Shown here piece after piece: positions 34,829 through 43,925 of a stretch of DNA of 64,000 nt; positions within the stretch are counted from its first letter, which is position 1, and each line of letters begins with the position of its first letter. Where the stretch lies: assembly GCF_030817415.1 (NCBI RefSeq), contig NZ_JAUSZI010000002.1, positions 11,569,501 to 11,633,500 of the forward strand, given 5' to 3'. The notes below the pieces were generated by a model. It was not told the DNA's origin. It saw only the letters and a program-made list of their open reading frames with translations, and ran no database searches. Source of the stretch: Streptomyces umbrinus. GTDB taxonomy: Bacteria; Actinomycetota; Actinomycetes; Streptomycetales; Streptomycetaceae. A program made the translations under genes and the position numbers.

Positions 34829-36554
34829 GGCAAGATTTTCGTAGGCGGAGATCATCTGGGTGCGGTGGTCGACCGGTCCGCATAACGGCGGCGGAGGTGG
34901 GCGATCAGGACGACTCGGTGGCGCAGGAGTGGGACGCCAGCTCACCCTGCCATCAGGCGTTTCTGGAGTTTGACGTCGGTGATGCGGCCTTCGTTGACAC
35001 CGGAGTTATAGGTGGTGGCAATCCCCTGCGCGACGGCGTGTTGGTCTTCGCGCAGGGCTCCGGCGATGCCGGCGAGGGGCGCCAGTCCGCTGTGGGAGAG
35101 CTCGTCCAGCCAGGACGGCAGGGATGAGGCGTCGCGGTTGTCGAGCATGTTGGCGAACCGGCGGGCCAGGTCGTGGGTGCGCTTGAGTTCCGGACAGTGC
35201 TCAACGAGCCGGTGCAAGCGGTGGGAGACGTGAAGGCTGCGGCGGTCTGGGTGGGTGGTGATCCAGCGTGCGGCCTCGCGCGGGGATGGCGGGCGCTCAC
35301 GGGGCTGGTCCAGGGGCAGTCCGCGTCGCAGGGGTGCGACGGCCATCTTCACGCGCTGGTAGTGGCCGAGGTATCCCTTGCCAAGGAGTTCCTGGTGAAG
35401 ATGCTTGGCACTGTGTTCGCCCTCGTCCCAGCGTTGTTGCAGGTAGTCGAGATAGGGGTCCAGGGTGGAGGGACGGCGGGGCGGACGACGCATCACCTCC
35501 TGCCAGCTGCGGGCATGGGCGTATTTGCGCACGGTCTTGCGGTCCAGGGCGAGCTCCCGGGCGGCAGCACTGTAGGACCGGCCTGTATCGGTGAGGGTGT
35601 GCACCGCCTCGAACAGCCTTCGGGCATGCCGACCGGCCCGCGTGTGTGCCGCAGCATCCTCAACGCTCAGCTCAGTCGATGACGGGGCGGTCTCCTCAGC
35701 TGGGGACCGCGCTGCCGGCAAGCAGCCGCGGTGAGCGGCGGCGATCTCCTGGACGCGGTGGGACAGGTCCTGCCAGAGGTGAAAGCGGTCGCTGACCTGC
35801 ACGGCCTCGGGGGCTCCATCAGCGATGCCCTGCCGGTAAGTGAGCGAGCCGTCGCGGCAGACAACCTCGGCTCCGGGATGCCCCCGGAGCCAATGGCTCA
35901 ACTGCTCGGCGTCCCGTCCTTCCCAGAGCGTGAGCGGGAGCCGGGTAGTGGCGTCGACCAGGAGAGTGCCGTACGTGTCTCTGTAGAGGGCGAAGTCGTC
36001 CACGCCCAGGACCCTTGGCGCCTGCAGAAGCGGCAGCGGGATCCGCATCAGTTGTGACAGGACGGTGCACCGCGAGAGAGCAACGTCTAGGACCCGCAAC
36101 ATCCGGGCGCCGCCCCGGCCCGCCAGCAGCACTCCCACCGCCTCGACCATGTGCTGCAGCAGCGGTGTACGGCGTTGATAGCGCACGGTCAGACCCGGCA
36201 CCTGTTCGACGAACGTCACCTTCCCGCAGGTGGCGTTCTCGCAGTACAGACGCCGCACACTCAACTCGATCAGCACCGGACGACCACCCAGCGCGGCATC
36301 CGCGAGTCGTCTGACATAGCGGCTGTGACACCACCCGCTCGGCCTTCCGCAGCCCGTACACGGCGCGGGAGCAAGCGACCGTGTACGCGCACGGACAACC
36401 ACCACAGGTCCAGAGCCCTCGACCGAAAGAACCGACACGCACGCCAAGTGCGGTAACAGATACGGCAGTTCAATAGAGCACACCCAAAGGATGCCCATTA
36501 CGCGGACCGGCCGACCACCGCACCCAGATGATCTCCGCCTACGAAAATCTTGCC
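34829..36554. mobile_element. ISL3-family insertion sequence with ~53-bp inverted ends
   Basis: GGCAAGATTTTCGTAGGCGG at 34829 is repeated inverted at 36554. The match extends over about 53 bases with one internal mismatch. No 8-bp target duplication is present (GTGGCTCT on the left, AGGAACGG on the right), so one flank has been rearranged. Confidence 0.9.
34852..36498 (-). pseudogene. ISL3-family transposase with late nonsense codon
   Basis: From MGILWVCSIELPYLLPHLAC, the Cys motif CTGCGRPSGWCHS and RRLYCENATCGKVTFVEQVP form the zinc-finger domain. RVLGVDDFALYRDTYGTLLV and VCRDGSLTYRQGIADGAPEA with SDRFHLWQDLSHRVQEI are the DDE core. An in-frame TGA at 34942 stands where relatives have a CGA Arg (KRLMAG then AGVPLLRHRVVLIAHLRRRY). 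The frame continues 29 more codons to a stop at 34852. The truncated product loses only the C-terminal tail, so activity is uncertain. Confidence 0.85.
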
Positions 36555-36804
36555 AGGAACGGGGATGGCTGCGCTGATCACCTCGGGTGAGAGAAAATGG
36601 GGTGGGTGCCCCGGTCACGCCGATGGCTCTGCGATGCCGGTGAGCTCGTTTGTCCAGGATGGCAATGGGGGTCGCGCTGGGGACCACGGTTTGTTGCCAA
36701 GGCAGTGATCCGCTGCCGGGAGCACGCGTGTCAGATTCCGCTTCTTTCCCTGATCCCTCCGGGGTTCCCGCCAGGTTTTCGCTACGGGTGTTCAGGAGCG
36801 GGCG
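36555..36804. other. Leader of the IS110 element / junction sequence
   Basis: About 250 bases between the ISL3 right end and the IS110 transposase. IS110 elements carry a long 5' non-coding region, recently shown in IS110 relatives to encode a bridge RNA (family knowledge). Such an RNA could lie here. I cannot define its structure by eye. Confidence 0.35.
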
Positions 36805-38067
36805 ATGAGTCGGCAGGACGTGAAGGACGAGGTCATCCATCTGCGGTCCGCGGGAGTGGACCTGGGCAAGCGGTTCCTGCTCGCCTGCGTGCGCACGCCC
36901 AGTACGACTCGGGCGGGAACATGGAGCCTGGAGACCGAACGGTTCGGCACCACCCGGTCCGAACTACGTCGGCTCCTGGCCTGGCTGGTGGAACGCCAGG
37001 TCGACGTGGTGGTCATGGAAGCAACGGCCGACTACTGGCGCGGGGTCTACTACCTGCTGCAGCCGCAGCTGAACCTGATGCTGGTCAACCCCTCTCACCT
37101 GAAGGGGATCAGGGGCCGCAAGAGCGATCCGAGCGACGCCGCGTTCCTGGCCCGGGCCGGCGCGTCGGGAATGGTGATGGCGTCCTTCGTCCCCGGCCGC
37201 ATGGTGCGGGAACTGCGTGACCTGACCCGGCGCCGCACCGAACTCCTGCGTTCTGCAGGCCGGGAGGTCCAGCGGCTGGAGAAGGAGCTGGAGGACACCG
37301 GGATGAAGCTCACCTCCGTGCTGACCGATGTGGCCGGGAAGACCGGACGGACGATCCTGGCAGCCCTGGTCGCCGGTGAACGCGACCGTGAACGCCTTGC
37401 GGATCTTGCCGTCGGCAAGGCCCGTGCCAAGATCCCCGCCCTGATCGAGGCACTGGACGGCGACTTCACCGACCACCACGCCTTCATGGTCCAGCACTAC
37501 CTGGACGAGGCGGACCGGTTCAAGGAGACGGTCGCTGTCTTCGACACCCGTATCGCCACCCTGCTGAGCGAGCACGAGCACGACCTGGACCTCCTGGACA
37601 CTGTTCCCGGCATCGGGCGCATGGCGGCAGAGATCCTCTTTGCCGAAACCGGCGGAGACATGGGCCAGTTCGCCACGGCCCATCACCTCGCCTCCTGGAT
37701 CGGGGTCTGCCCGGGGCAGAACGAGTCGGCAGGGGTGAACAAGTCCGGCCGGACCCGGCACGGCAACACCCATCTCAAACGCGTGCTCGGAGTCGCCGCG
37801 CTGGCCGCCATCAGAAGCCGGGACACCTATCTCGCCGTGTTCTTCCGCCGGATCTCGGCACGGCGAGGTGGCAAACGGGCACTGGTCGCGGTCATGCACA
37901 AGATCGCCATTGCTGTCTGGCACGTGCTCCACGACCACGTCCCCTACCTCGAGCTGGGCGCGGACTATTTCACCCGCCGCGATCCAGCACGCGCCATGCG
38001 CCGCATGCTGAAGGAAGCCAACACTCTCGGCCTGACCATCCGCTTCGAACCCGTCGCCACAGCCTGA
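36805..38067 (+). CDS. IS110-family transposase (DEDD)
   Basis: The protein has 420 residues. The RuvC-like N-terminal domain has SAGVDLGKRFLLACVRTPST, VDVVVMEATADYWRGVYYLL and RGRKSDPSDAAFLARAG with the DEDD acidic residues. The C-terminal Tnp_IS110 domain has LLDTVPGIGRMAAEILFAET, FATAHHLASWIGVCPGQNES and SGRTRHGNTHLKRVLGVAAL containing the conserved Ser region. It is complete. It inserted beside the ISL3 element inside the integrase-like gene. Confidence 0.92.
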   Translation: MSRQDVKDEVIHLRSAGVDLGKRFLLACVRTPSTTRAGTWSLETERFGTTRSELRRLLAWLVERQVDVVVMEATADYWRGVYYLLQPQLNLMLVNPSHLKGIRGRKSDPSDAAFLARAGASGMVMASFVPGRMVRELRDLTRRRTELLRSAGREVQRLEKELEDTGMKLTSVLTDVAGKTGRTILAALVAGERDRERLADLAVGKARAKIPALIEALDGDFTDHHAFMVQHYLDEADRFKETVAVFDTRIATLLSEHEHDLDLLDTVPGIGRMAAEILFAETGGDMGQFATAHHLASWIGVCPGQNESAGVNKSGRTRHGNTHLKRVLGVAALAAIRSRDTYLAVFFRRISARRGGKRALVAVMHKIAIAVWHVLHDHVPYLELGADYFTRRDPARAMRRMLKEANTLGLTIRFEPVATA

Positions 38068-38096
38068 CCACCGAACTCAACCGCAGGCTCTTTTCG

Positions 38097-38480
38097 TGTC
38101 AGAGCCACGTTCACGTGTACGCCGACACCGGATCGCGCTGCGCGTCGTCGGGCCAGTGGCCAGCCACTCATCGACATCCTGCTGGGTACACGTCGCAGCC
38201 GTGCGCTGGTAGGTCTCGTGCAGCCACACGAGGAACTTCACCGTTTCGGTGATCTCCTGCTTCGCGGAGTGGACCGGGCCACGCGTCGCGGCGCCGGCTG
38301 CCGCTTTGGCCCGAATACGACGTAGATGGTGCCAAGTGGCGAAGTGCTGCACTGGTTGCCGCACCTCATCAGGAAACCCGTCGAGCTTCGCGTCGATCCA
38401 CTACTCGAAGCGGGGGAGGTACGGGTCGCGCTGGGGGAGCAGGCCATGGTGCTGGAGCAGGGCCCGCAGATGCTCGCCAG
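38097..38480 (-). pseudogene. Integrase-like gene, N-terminal part
   Basis: The minus-strand reading GEHLRALLQHHGLLPQRDPY, LPRFE, an in-frame stop, then WIDAKLDGFPDEVRQPVQHF, ATWHHLRRIRAKAAAGAATR and KFLVWLHETYQRTAATCTQQ with DVDEWLATGPTTR is the core-binding region of the gene whose C-terminal half is at 34191-34828. Besides the IS split, it has its own stop codon and a diverged 3' end. Confidence 0.7.
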
Positions 38481-38484
38481 CCCC

Positions 38485-38735
38485 ATCCCCTCGACACGGT
38501 CCGGCACCAACCGCATCCCGCCCGCACCCGGCCCAGCCGCGACGCGCTCCGGCTCCACGATGCCCGACGGCCGCCGTCCCCCGTCCGTCGCCTCGGCCCA
38601 CTGCCCGAACACCACCTCGGCCGCCTCCAGCCGGCCCAGCTCGGCGTCAACCTCCGCCAGCTCCTTGCGCAGCAGCTCGGCCCGCTCAGTCAGTCGCATC
38701 CGCCGCTCGATCGTCCACGTCAGCACGTCCACCAT
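38485..38735 (-). pseudogene. Truncated coiled-coil/winged-helix protein
   Basis: MVDVLTWTIERRMRLTERAE, LRKELAEVDAELGRLEAAEV and a Gly/Ala linker ending GMRLVPDRVEGM parallel the N-terminal two-thirds of the protein at 28702-29226. The winged helix is missing because the frame runs into the integrase-like fragment. It is a decayed relative. Confidence 0.5.
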
Positions 38736-38889
38736 GCGCCTCCCTTCCGTTGCGGAACCTACGAGACGCCTCAAGCGGACCACCCCAGAACCCGCGAACC
38801 GGCCCGTGACAGACGATCACCTGCTAATGATCACGTCCTAGACCAGCACGAGCGAGTCAATCTCCACCCACGCCAGAGACCCGACCTGC

Positions 38890-39216
38890 GAGTTCAAGAT
38901 GAAACGATCTCATTGTGAACTCGACTTCCGACCCCGGCGTCGGCAAACCACATGGCAACCCGGCAGGTCGCCGGACCGCCACCTGTGTCGACGGCCAGCT
39001 GCACTGCGACAGGACATCAGCGACATCGACCCTCGCGCTCTACCAACGGGTCTGGCGGGTGATTCTTCGAGCTCCCGAAGACGATCTCCGGCAAGTTCCG
39101 CGTCGAACTCCGCAACCGCGAAAACGATCTGTCGGCGACGGGCGGCAGCACCACTGTGTGGCGCGACGACTACGTCACCGAGACCGCCCCCGGAGGCAGG
39201 CGGATCAGTGGCCGGG
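38890..39216 (+). other. Possible gene remnant in two frames
   Basis: GRRTATCVDGQLHCDRTSAT up to about 39055, then in another frame FFELPKTISGKFRVELRNRE and TGGSTTVWRDDYVTETAPGG, read like one beta-rich extracellular protein broken by a frameshift. The family is unknown. Its 3' end runs into the 3' end of the trypsin-NACHT gene on the other strand. Confidence 0.3.
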
Positions 39217-42132
39217 TCACGAGGCCATTTGGCGTTCGGCCTCTCGCTCTCGTCCGTTCCGGTAAGTGGCCGCCAGCCGCTTCTGAAGGCGGAGGTGGCG
39301 GAAGGCGAGCGCGGGACCCTGGCTGCGCAGCACCCCTTGATCGTAGGCGTGCCACAGGATGCGCGTCCCGCCCGTCGGCACGGCGCCACGTAGCCGAAGC
39401 TGCAGGAACACCAGGCGGGTGCGCCAGAGGTCGGACATGCCGATAGCGCAGGCCGCTGTGATCAGGGCCCCGATGGCGATGCCCGCGACGACGCCGGCCA
39501 GCACGCCGTGCGCGGTGGCGTTCTTGAACCCCAGGGCGAACCCGAGGATCACGCCGGCGGCGAGTCCCACGGTGAGGCTGCGCTCCCGGTCCCGGTGCCA
39601 CTGTCGTCGCGGGCTGCTGAAGTCGCCCTGGGCGGCGGGGCGCAGCACGCCGGCCATCAGGCCGAAGACCGTGGCCCCGGCGATGCTGGCGGCGACTCCG
39701 TTGGCGACGCCGTTCGTCGTGCCGTAGGCCAGGCCGACGGCGAGCCCGGTGGCGAAGGCGGTGACCGGGTCGATCCGGGGACGGAGCAGGCGGGATCTGG
39801 GCTGGCGTCGCCGGGGGATCGGCCACGGCCGTGTGGCCGCGGCCCCAGCCAGCCCTCCGACGGCGATGCCAGTCGGTATGCCGATGAGGTAGGAGGTCTG
39901 GTTGCCGACGGCCACGGTGAGGACGACGGTCAGCACGGGGGTCGCCGCAGGGTTGAAGAACCGCATGCGGGGCGCCTCGTCACTTCGCTTCCGGCCCGCA
40001 CGGGTGGTGCGTAGCTCCGAGCAGACGGCGGCCAGCAGGCCGAAGACCAGCCCGATCATGCTTCCATACCCCAGCCCGAAGGCGGTGCCGGTGGACCCTC
40101 TGACCGTGTACTGGCCGAGAGGGCCGAACACCACGGACCCCAACACAGAGGTGGCCGCCATGCCGATCAGCCCCGTGCCCAGGACGCGTGGCAGCCACGG
40201 CTGCCACCGATGCAGGTGCTGCCAGAGCAGTGTCGTGCTGGCCTCCTGGCTCATCCGGTGGGCCATGTATCCGAGGCAGAGCTCGACTTCCTCGGCCGTG
40301 GGCCGGGAAGGTTCACCGGGGAGCGGCCGACAGGCGACGCGCGGGTACTGATCGAGCAGGTAGTCCTCGACGTCGTCGCGCGAGTCGAACGTCTCGGGGG
40401 TCAGGAGCCGCCGCACGATCGCCTCGTCGTTGGAGACAGCCCGCAGCAGCATCAGAGCCAGCGGTGAACTCAGCGCCTCGGAGATGACGCTGTCGGGAGA
40501 GCTCTGAAGGTGCTCGGTGAGCCGCCGCCAGTCGGGGCGCTCGGGCACCACGTGGCACCGTCGCAGATAGTCCGCCGCTTCCTCGGAGAACACCGGGGAC
40601 AACTCCAGCACCAGGGCCCGGCTCAGGTGATGCGACCTCTCCACGGCTTCCGCGAACGCCTCGGTGCGGGAGAGCAGCACGAAGCGGAGCGTGGTCTGTC
40701 GGTCTATCTCCTCCAACGCGATGGCCTGGAACTCCGGGTCGAGTTCGTCGAGGCCGTCGAGAAAGAGCGTCACCCTGCCGGAGCGCACCAGCTGCGAGGC
40801 TAAGGTTTCCTTCTTCCGCTTGCGGGCTCGCAGTGCGGGGTAGTTGCGCTCGCGGGCTCGCAGTCCATGGTAGTCGGCGGCCAGCCTGCGGGTGAGCCAT
40901 TCGATCAGCCCAACCCGGTTCGGCTCCCAGTCGCGGCAGGTCAGCAGCACGGGGACCGGAGTCTGTGCCCGCTCTTCGGCGTCGGTCGTGTTCTTCCGGT
41001 TCCTGAGGGCGTTGAGCAGGGTGATGATCGCGGCGCTGGACTTTCCGCCGCCTGATCTTCCCAGGATGACCACTCGGCCGGAGGCCAGCCCTTCGTAGAT
41101 GGGGCAGAGACTCTCCAACTCCCCGTTCTCAACGCTCCCGAGCGCGGCGGGCTTCGCCGTCGGCACGGTAGGCGCGATATAGATCGGCTGCCGCGACGGG
41201 TCGACGGCCAGTTCGACGGCGCCGGCGACGTGGAGGCGGGAACGGTTCCACCGCACCGGAATCGGGGTGGGCTCGAGCAGCCGCTGCCGGCTCGCTTCTA
41301 CCTTCCACTGGTCTTCCACCTCGTCCGCCAGGGCGTCTGCCGCGGCCAGCACGCGTCGTGAGATCTCGGGAAGGCGAGCGCCGACGCGCTCCGCTGGCTG
41401 CGAACCGGCTTCGGGGCCGGGTCCTTCGGGCTCCACCCCATGTGCGGCTGAGATGTCGACGAGCGTAGGCGGGCCATCACCGTGACGGCGCAGGAGCGCG
41501 GCGAATTCGGGGTCGCCAGTGAAGGTACGGGCCGGACAGGCATGCAGGCGGCGGTTCGCGAACACCTCATCATCGTGGATGACGACGCCAACGAGATGGT
41601 TTTGGCAGAAGACCGCGCTGCCGGAAGCTCCAGACCACGCCTGTTCACCATCCGGACGCATGTCCGGCCAAGAGGTCTGGTCCAGGACATACAGGTCCCG
41701 GGCGCCGACACCGCCAGCCTGAGGCGGCAACTGCCCCCTCAGGTACTCCACGTTGTTCTGCCCATCCCTGAACGTCGCCGAAGGGAACCCCATACCCTCA
41801 TAGGGCAGCGGGGTGTTGCCGACAGGACGGCCCCAGCGCACCATTCCGGGCACGTCGACCTTGTCGACCAACAGCAGCAAAGCAACGTCGCGTCCTTCCC
41901 GGTCAGTCCAGGGCACCGATGCCAGGCAACGATGTATGTCGGCGTCCTGGGGATGCCCCACAGACACAACGATCTGGGCCCATGGCATGCCCTTGCTCTC
42001 CTCGATGACGTGCCGGGCCGTCAGTACGAGGCGAGGCCCGATCAGATAGCCGGTACCGACACGACGAAACTCATCAGCGTTGCCACCGCGGATCAGAGCC
42101 AGTCTTCGCCGGTCCAACTCAGCCCTCGTCAT
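39217..42132 (-). CDS. Trypsin-like protease - NACHT NTPase - multi-TM protein
   Basis: The protein has 971 residues. Residues 1-200 are a trypsin-like domain with His41 (VLTARHVIEE), Asp82 (GRDVALLLLVD) and Ser170 (WSGASGSAVF). A NACHT STAND NTPase follows, with Walker A LGRSGGGKSS at 357-366 and Walker B VTLFLDGLDELD near 454-465. From about residue 640 there are several hydrophobic helices (GTGLIGMAATSVLGSVVFGP, MIGLVFGLLAAVCSEL, LAAGVILGFALGFKNA). It overlaps the trypco2 gene by 14 bases. Protease-STAND-trypco associations are recognised as NTP-controlled conflict systems (family knowledge). A membrane-bound, infection-triggered protease is inferred. Confidence 0.9.
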   Translation of the reverse strand: MTRAELDRRRLALIRGGNADEFRRVGTGYLIGPRLVLTARHVIEESKGMPWAQIVVSVGHPQDADIHRCLASVPWTDREGRDVALLLLVDKVDVPGMVRWGRPVGNTPLPYEGMGFPSATFRDGQNNVEYLRGQLPPQAGGVGARDLYVLDQTSWPDMRPDGEQAWSGASGSAVFCQNHLVGVVIHDDEVFANRRLHACPARTFTGDPEFAALLRRHGDGPPTLVDISAAHGVEPEGPGPEAGSQPAERVGARLPEISRRVLAAADALADEVEDQWKVEASRQRLLEPTPIPVRWNRSRLHVAGAVELAVDPSRQPIYIAPTVPTAKPAALGSVENGELESLCPIYEGLASGRVVILGRSGGGKSSAAIITLLNALRNRKNTTDAEERAQTPVPVLLTCRDWEPNRVGLIEWLTRRLAADYHGLRARERNYPALRARKRKKETLASQLVRSGRVTLFLDGLDELDPEFQAIALEEIDRQTTLRFVLLSRTEAFAEAVERSHHLSRALVLELSPVFSEEAADYLRRCHVVPERPDWRRLTEHLQSSPDSVISEALSSPLALMLLRAVSNDEAIVRRLLTPETFDSRDDVEDYLLDQYPRVACRPLPGEPSRPTAEEVELCLGYMAHRMSQEASTTLLWQHLHRWQPWLPRVLGTGLIGMAATSVLGSVVFGPLGQYTVRGSTGTAFGLGYGSMIGLVFGLLAAVCSELRTTRAGRKRSDEAPRMRFFNPAATPVLTVVLTVAVGNQTSYLIGIPTGIAVGGLAGAAATRPWPIPRRRQPRSRLLRPRIDPVTAFATGLAVGLAYGTTNGVANGVAASIAGATVFGLMAGVLRPAAQGDFSSPRRQWHRDRERSLTVGLAAGVILGFALGFKNATAHGVLAGVVAGIAIGALITAACAIGMSDLWRTRLVFLQLRLRGAVPTGGTRILWHAYDQGVLRSQGPALAFRHLRLQKRLAATYRNGREREAERQMAS

Positions 42133-42436
42133 TCCAGGAGCCGGAGTACTGGCGACCGATTTCGGGGCTGGATCCGCCCAACGCCCGGTCCTTGACCTGC
42201 AGCTTCAGCTTCAGCTTGTGCCCGCGGACCGAGGAGTGCGATCCGCCCCCGCCCACGGTCGCCACCCCGAACTGCAGCTTCCCCTCGCCCTTGCCGTCAT
42301 CGCGCAGCTCCAGCAACAACTCCAGCTCGGCTTCCTCGATCTGGAAGGCGAACTGCTGCTGTGCTCCCTGGGCCTGGGCCTGGTAGAGCTCTTGCCGCAG
42401 TTCCTCGACGGCTGCGGCCAACCCAATCGTCGCCAT
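42119..42436 (-). CDS. Trypsin-co-occurring domain 2 (trypco2) protein
   Basis: The protein has 105 residues. MATIGLAAAVEELRQELYQA, then QQQFAFQIEEAELELLLEL and VRGHKLKLKLQVKDR, is the trypco2 pattern of a helix followed by two beta strands flanking a Gly-rich loop. Its 3' end overlaps the protease-NACHT gene and its ATG lies two bases after the stop of an upstream frame, so it was the middle gene of an operon. It is thought to act as adaptor to the protease-STAND effector. The mechanism is not established. Confidence 0.85.
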   Translation of the reverse strand: MATIGLAAAVEELRQELYQAQAQGAQQQFAFQIEEAELELLLELRDDGKGEGKLQFGVATVGGGGSHSSVRGHKLKLKLQVKDRALGGSSPEIGRQYSGSWNDEG

Positions 42437-42759
42437 GGCTACTCCCCGTCGACTGTGAAGTTCAGAAGTGCCCGGTCGGCGATCTCAACTTGCTGCGGTT
42501 CCAAGCCTCCCGGGACACCCCGTAGCCGCGCAGCACCTCCACCGCCGCGGGCGGGGTACCTCGTCGGGGACGAACCCCAGCCAGGGGAGTGTGCACAGCT
42601 GCACCGCGGCCCCAACGCCGTCTGAGGAAACAGGAACTTTCGCAGGAACGCCTCATCCGCCGAGGTGAGGGCGAGGTAGCGGATCAGCTCCTCCTTGCCG
42701 ATCGACGGGAAGGACCGCACGGCCTCCAACTTCTTTTCAGAGAACACGCGCGTTGCCAC
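42437..42759 (-). pseudogene. Tn3-family transposase N-terminal remnant fused to an operon gene tail
   Basis: MATRVFSEKKLEAVRSFPSI, GKEELIRYLALTSADEAFLR then FLFPQTALG is the DUF4158 N-terminus of Tn3 transposases. Two frame changes follow (AAVQLCTLPWLGFVPDEV, then PPAAVEVLRGYGVSREAWNR). The reading ends VEIADRALLNFTVDGE with a stop two bases before the trypco2 ATG. That tail does not look like Tn3 and probably belongs to the lost first gene of the operon. Confidence 0.7.
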
Positions 42760-42819
42760 CAGCCAGCCCTCCCGCTCCTGCCACCGGATTCACTCCTACA
42801 GACCAACGAGCCAACTGAC

Positions 42820-43046
42820 CCCGCGGCAACGGCCAGGGCAGGCCCTACTCCGTTGTTTATTGTGGCGAGTACTACCGAGACCTCAGGAACGCTGCCCAGT
42901 GCCAGACCCTGACGCTAATGACCTGCGGCGCCGGTCAGAAGGAGGTCGGGGGATACATCAATCCTCAGACCGCCTCCGCGGTCACCAGCCAAACCCGGAC
43001 TTCCGCTGTCGACTTGAGGCACTCAACCCGCGCCTACGGTGACTCG
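42820..43046 (+). other. Remnant of a Cys-containing protein gene, cut by IS
   Basis: One frame gives YSVVYCGEYYRDLRNAAQCQ, TLTLMTCGAGQKEVGGYINP and TSQTRTSAVDLRHSTRAYGD, which reads as a small extracellular, disulfide-bearing protein. There is no start after the upstream stop near 42819, and the 3' end is truncated at 43047 by the IS5-family element. The family is unknown. Confidence 0.35.
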
Positions 43047-43048
43047 CT

Positions 43049-43921
43049 AAAGGGTGTTGCACAAGGCTGTGTTCGGGCAGGTCAGGGCCTGTGGAGACAG
43101 TCCTCTGGTCATGATGCGAGGGCGAGGTTGTGCATGTGGGCGACGGCCTGGACTGCGTGGTGGAGGCCGTCGCCGCGTTGCCGGCAGTCGCGGAGGATCT
43201 TGTAGTTCTTGAGCCGGCCGATCACATGCTCCACCCGCGCGCGGACCTTGCGGTGGGCGGCGTTGTCTTCTTCCTCGCCCGCCAGCAGGGCCCGATGGGG
43301 GCGTTTGCGGTGCGGGGTGACCATCCCGCAGTTGAGGTAGGTGCCATCGCCCAGCACGGTCACGCCCTGGCAGTGCTCGGCCAGGCCGGAGGCCCGCCAG
43401 GCATGCGCGTCCGCGGTGGTGCCCGGCACCGGCCGGGCCGCCGCGATCACCAGACGCGTGTCGGCATCCACGATGACCTGCACGTTCGCCGAGAACCGGT
43501 AGTTGCGGCTGGACGCGGCCACCGTCCGGTCGCGGACCGGGATCAGCGTGCCGTCCACGATCCACATGCGTTCTGGGGCATCGACTGGGCGGGAGACGGG
43601 CTCCATCGCGAGCAGCGGTCCCGGCCGCTGGATCACCCGGCACACCGTGGAGGAAGAGACGCCGAACAGCGGACCCAGCTGCCGCATTGTCAGATTCGTG
43701 CGGTAGTACACCGCGACCACCAGTACCCGCTCGGCCAACGGCAGTGACCACGGCCGGCCCTGCAGAGTGCCGTCACCGCCCCGCTCCCGCACCACCTTCA
43801 ACAGGCGCGCGAACTGCGTCACCCTCAGCCCGGTGAACGTCTCCACCCACACCCGCTCGGACCTCAACACCCCAGCCATACACCGGAGATGCCCAGTTCA
43901 CAGCCTTGTGCAACACCCTTT
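43049..43921. mobile_element. IS5-family insertion sequence
   Basis: AAAGGGTGTTGCACAAGGCT at the left (from 43049) is matched inverted at the right (ending 43921); the repeat is about 25 bp and perfect. A TA on each side is the likely target duplication. The right end abuts the IS1182 remnant by four bases. Confidence 0.85.
43109..43879 (-). CDS. IS5-family (DDE_Tnp_4) transposase
   Basis: The protein has 256 residues. The N-terminal HTH region includes GLRVTQFARLLKVVRERGGD and TMRQLGPLFGVSSSTVCRVI. The DDE_Tnp_4 catalytic domain includes RMWIVDGTLIPVRDRTVAAS, VQVIVDADTRLVIAAARPVP, LGDGTYLNCGMVTPHRKR and VRARVEHVIGRLKNYKILRD. It is intact. Confidence 0.9.
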   Translation of the reverse strand: MAGVLRSERVWVETFTGLRVTQFARLLKVVRERGGDGTLQGRPWSLPLAERVLVVAVYYRTNLTMRQLGPLFGVSSSTVCRVIQRPGPLLAMEPVSRPVDAPERMWIVDGTLIPVRDRTVAASSRNYRFSANVQVIVDADTRLVIAAARPVPGTTADAHAWRASGLAEHCQGVTVLGDGTYLNCGMVTPHRKRPHRALLAGEEEDNAAHRKVRARVEHVIGRLKNYKILRDCRQRGDGLHHAVQAVAHMHNLALAS

Positions 43922-43925
43922 AGAA

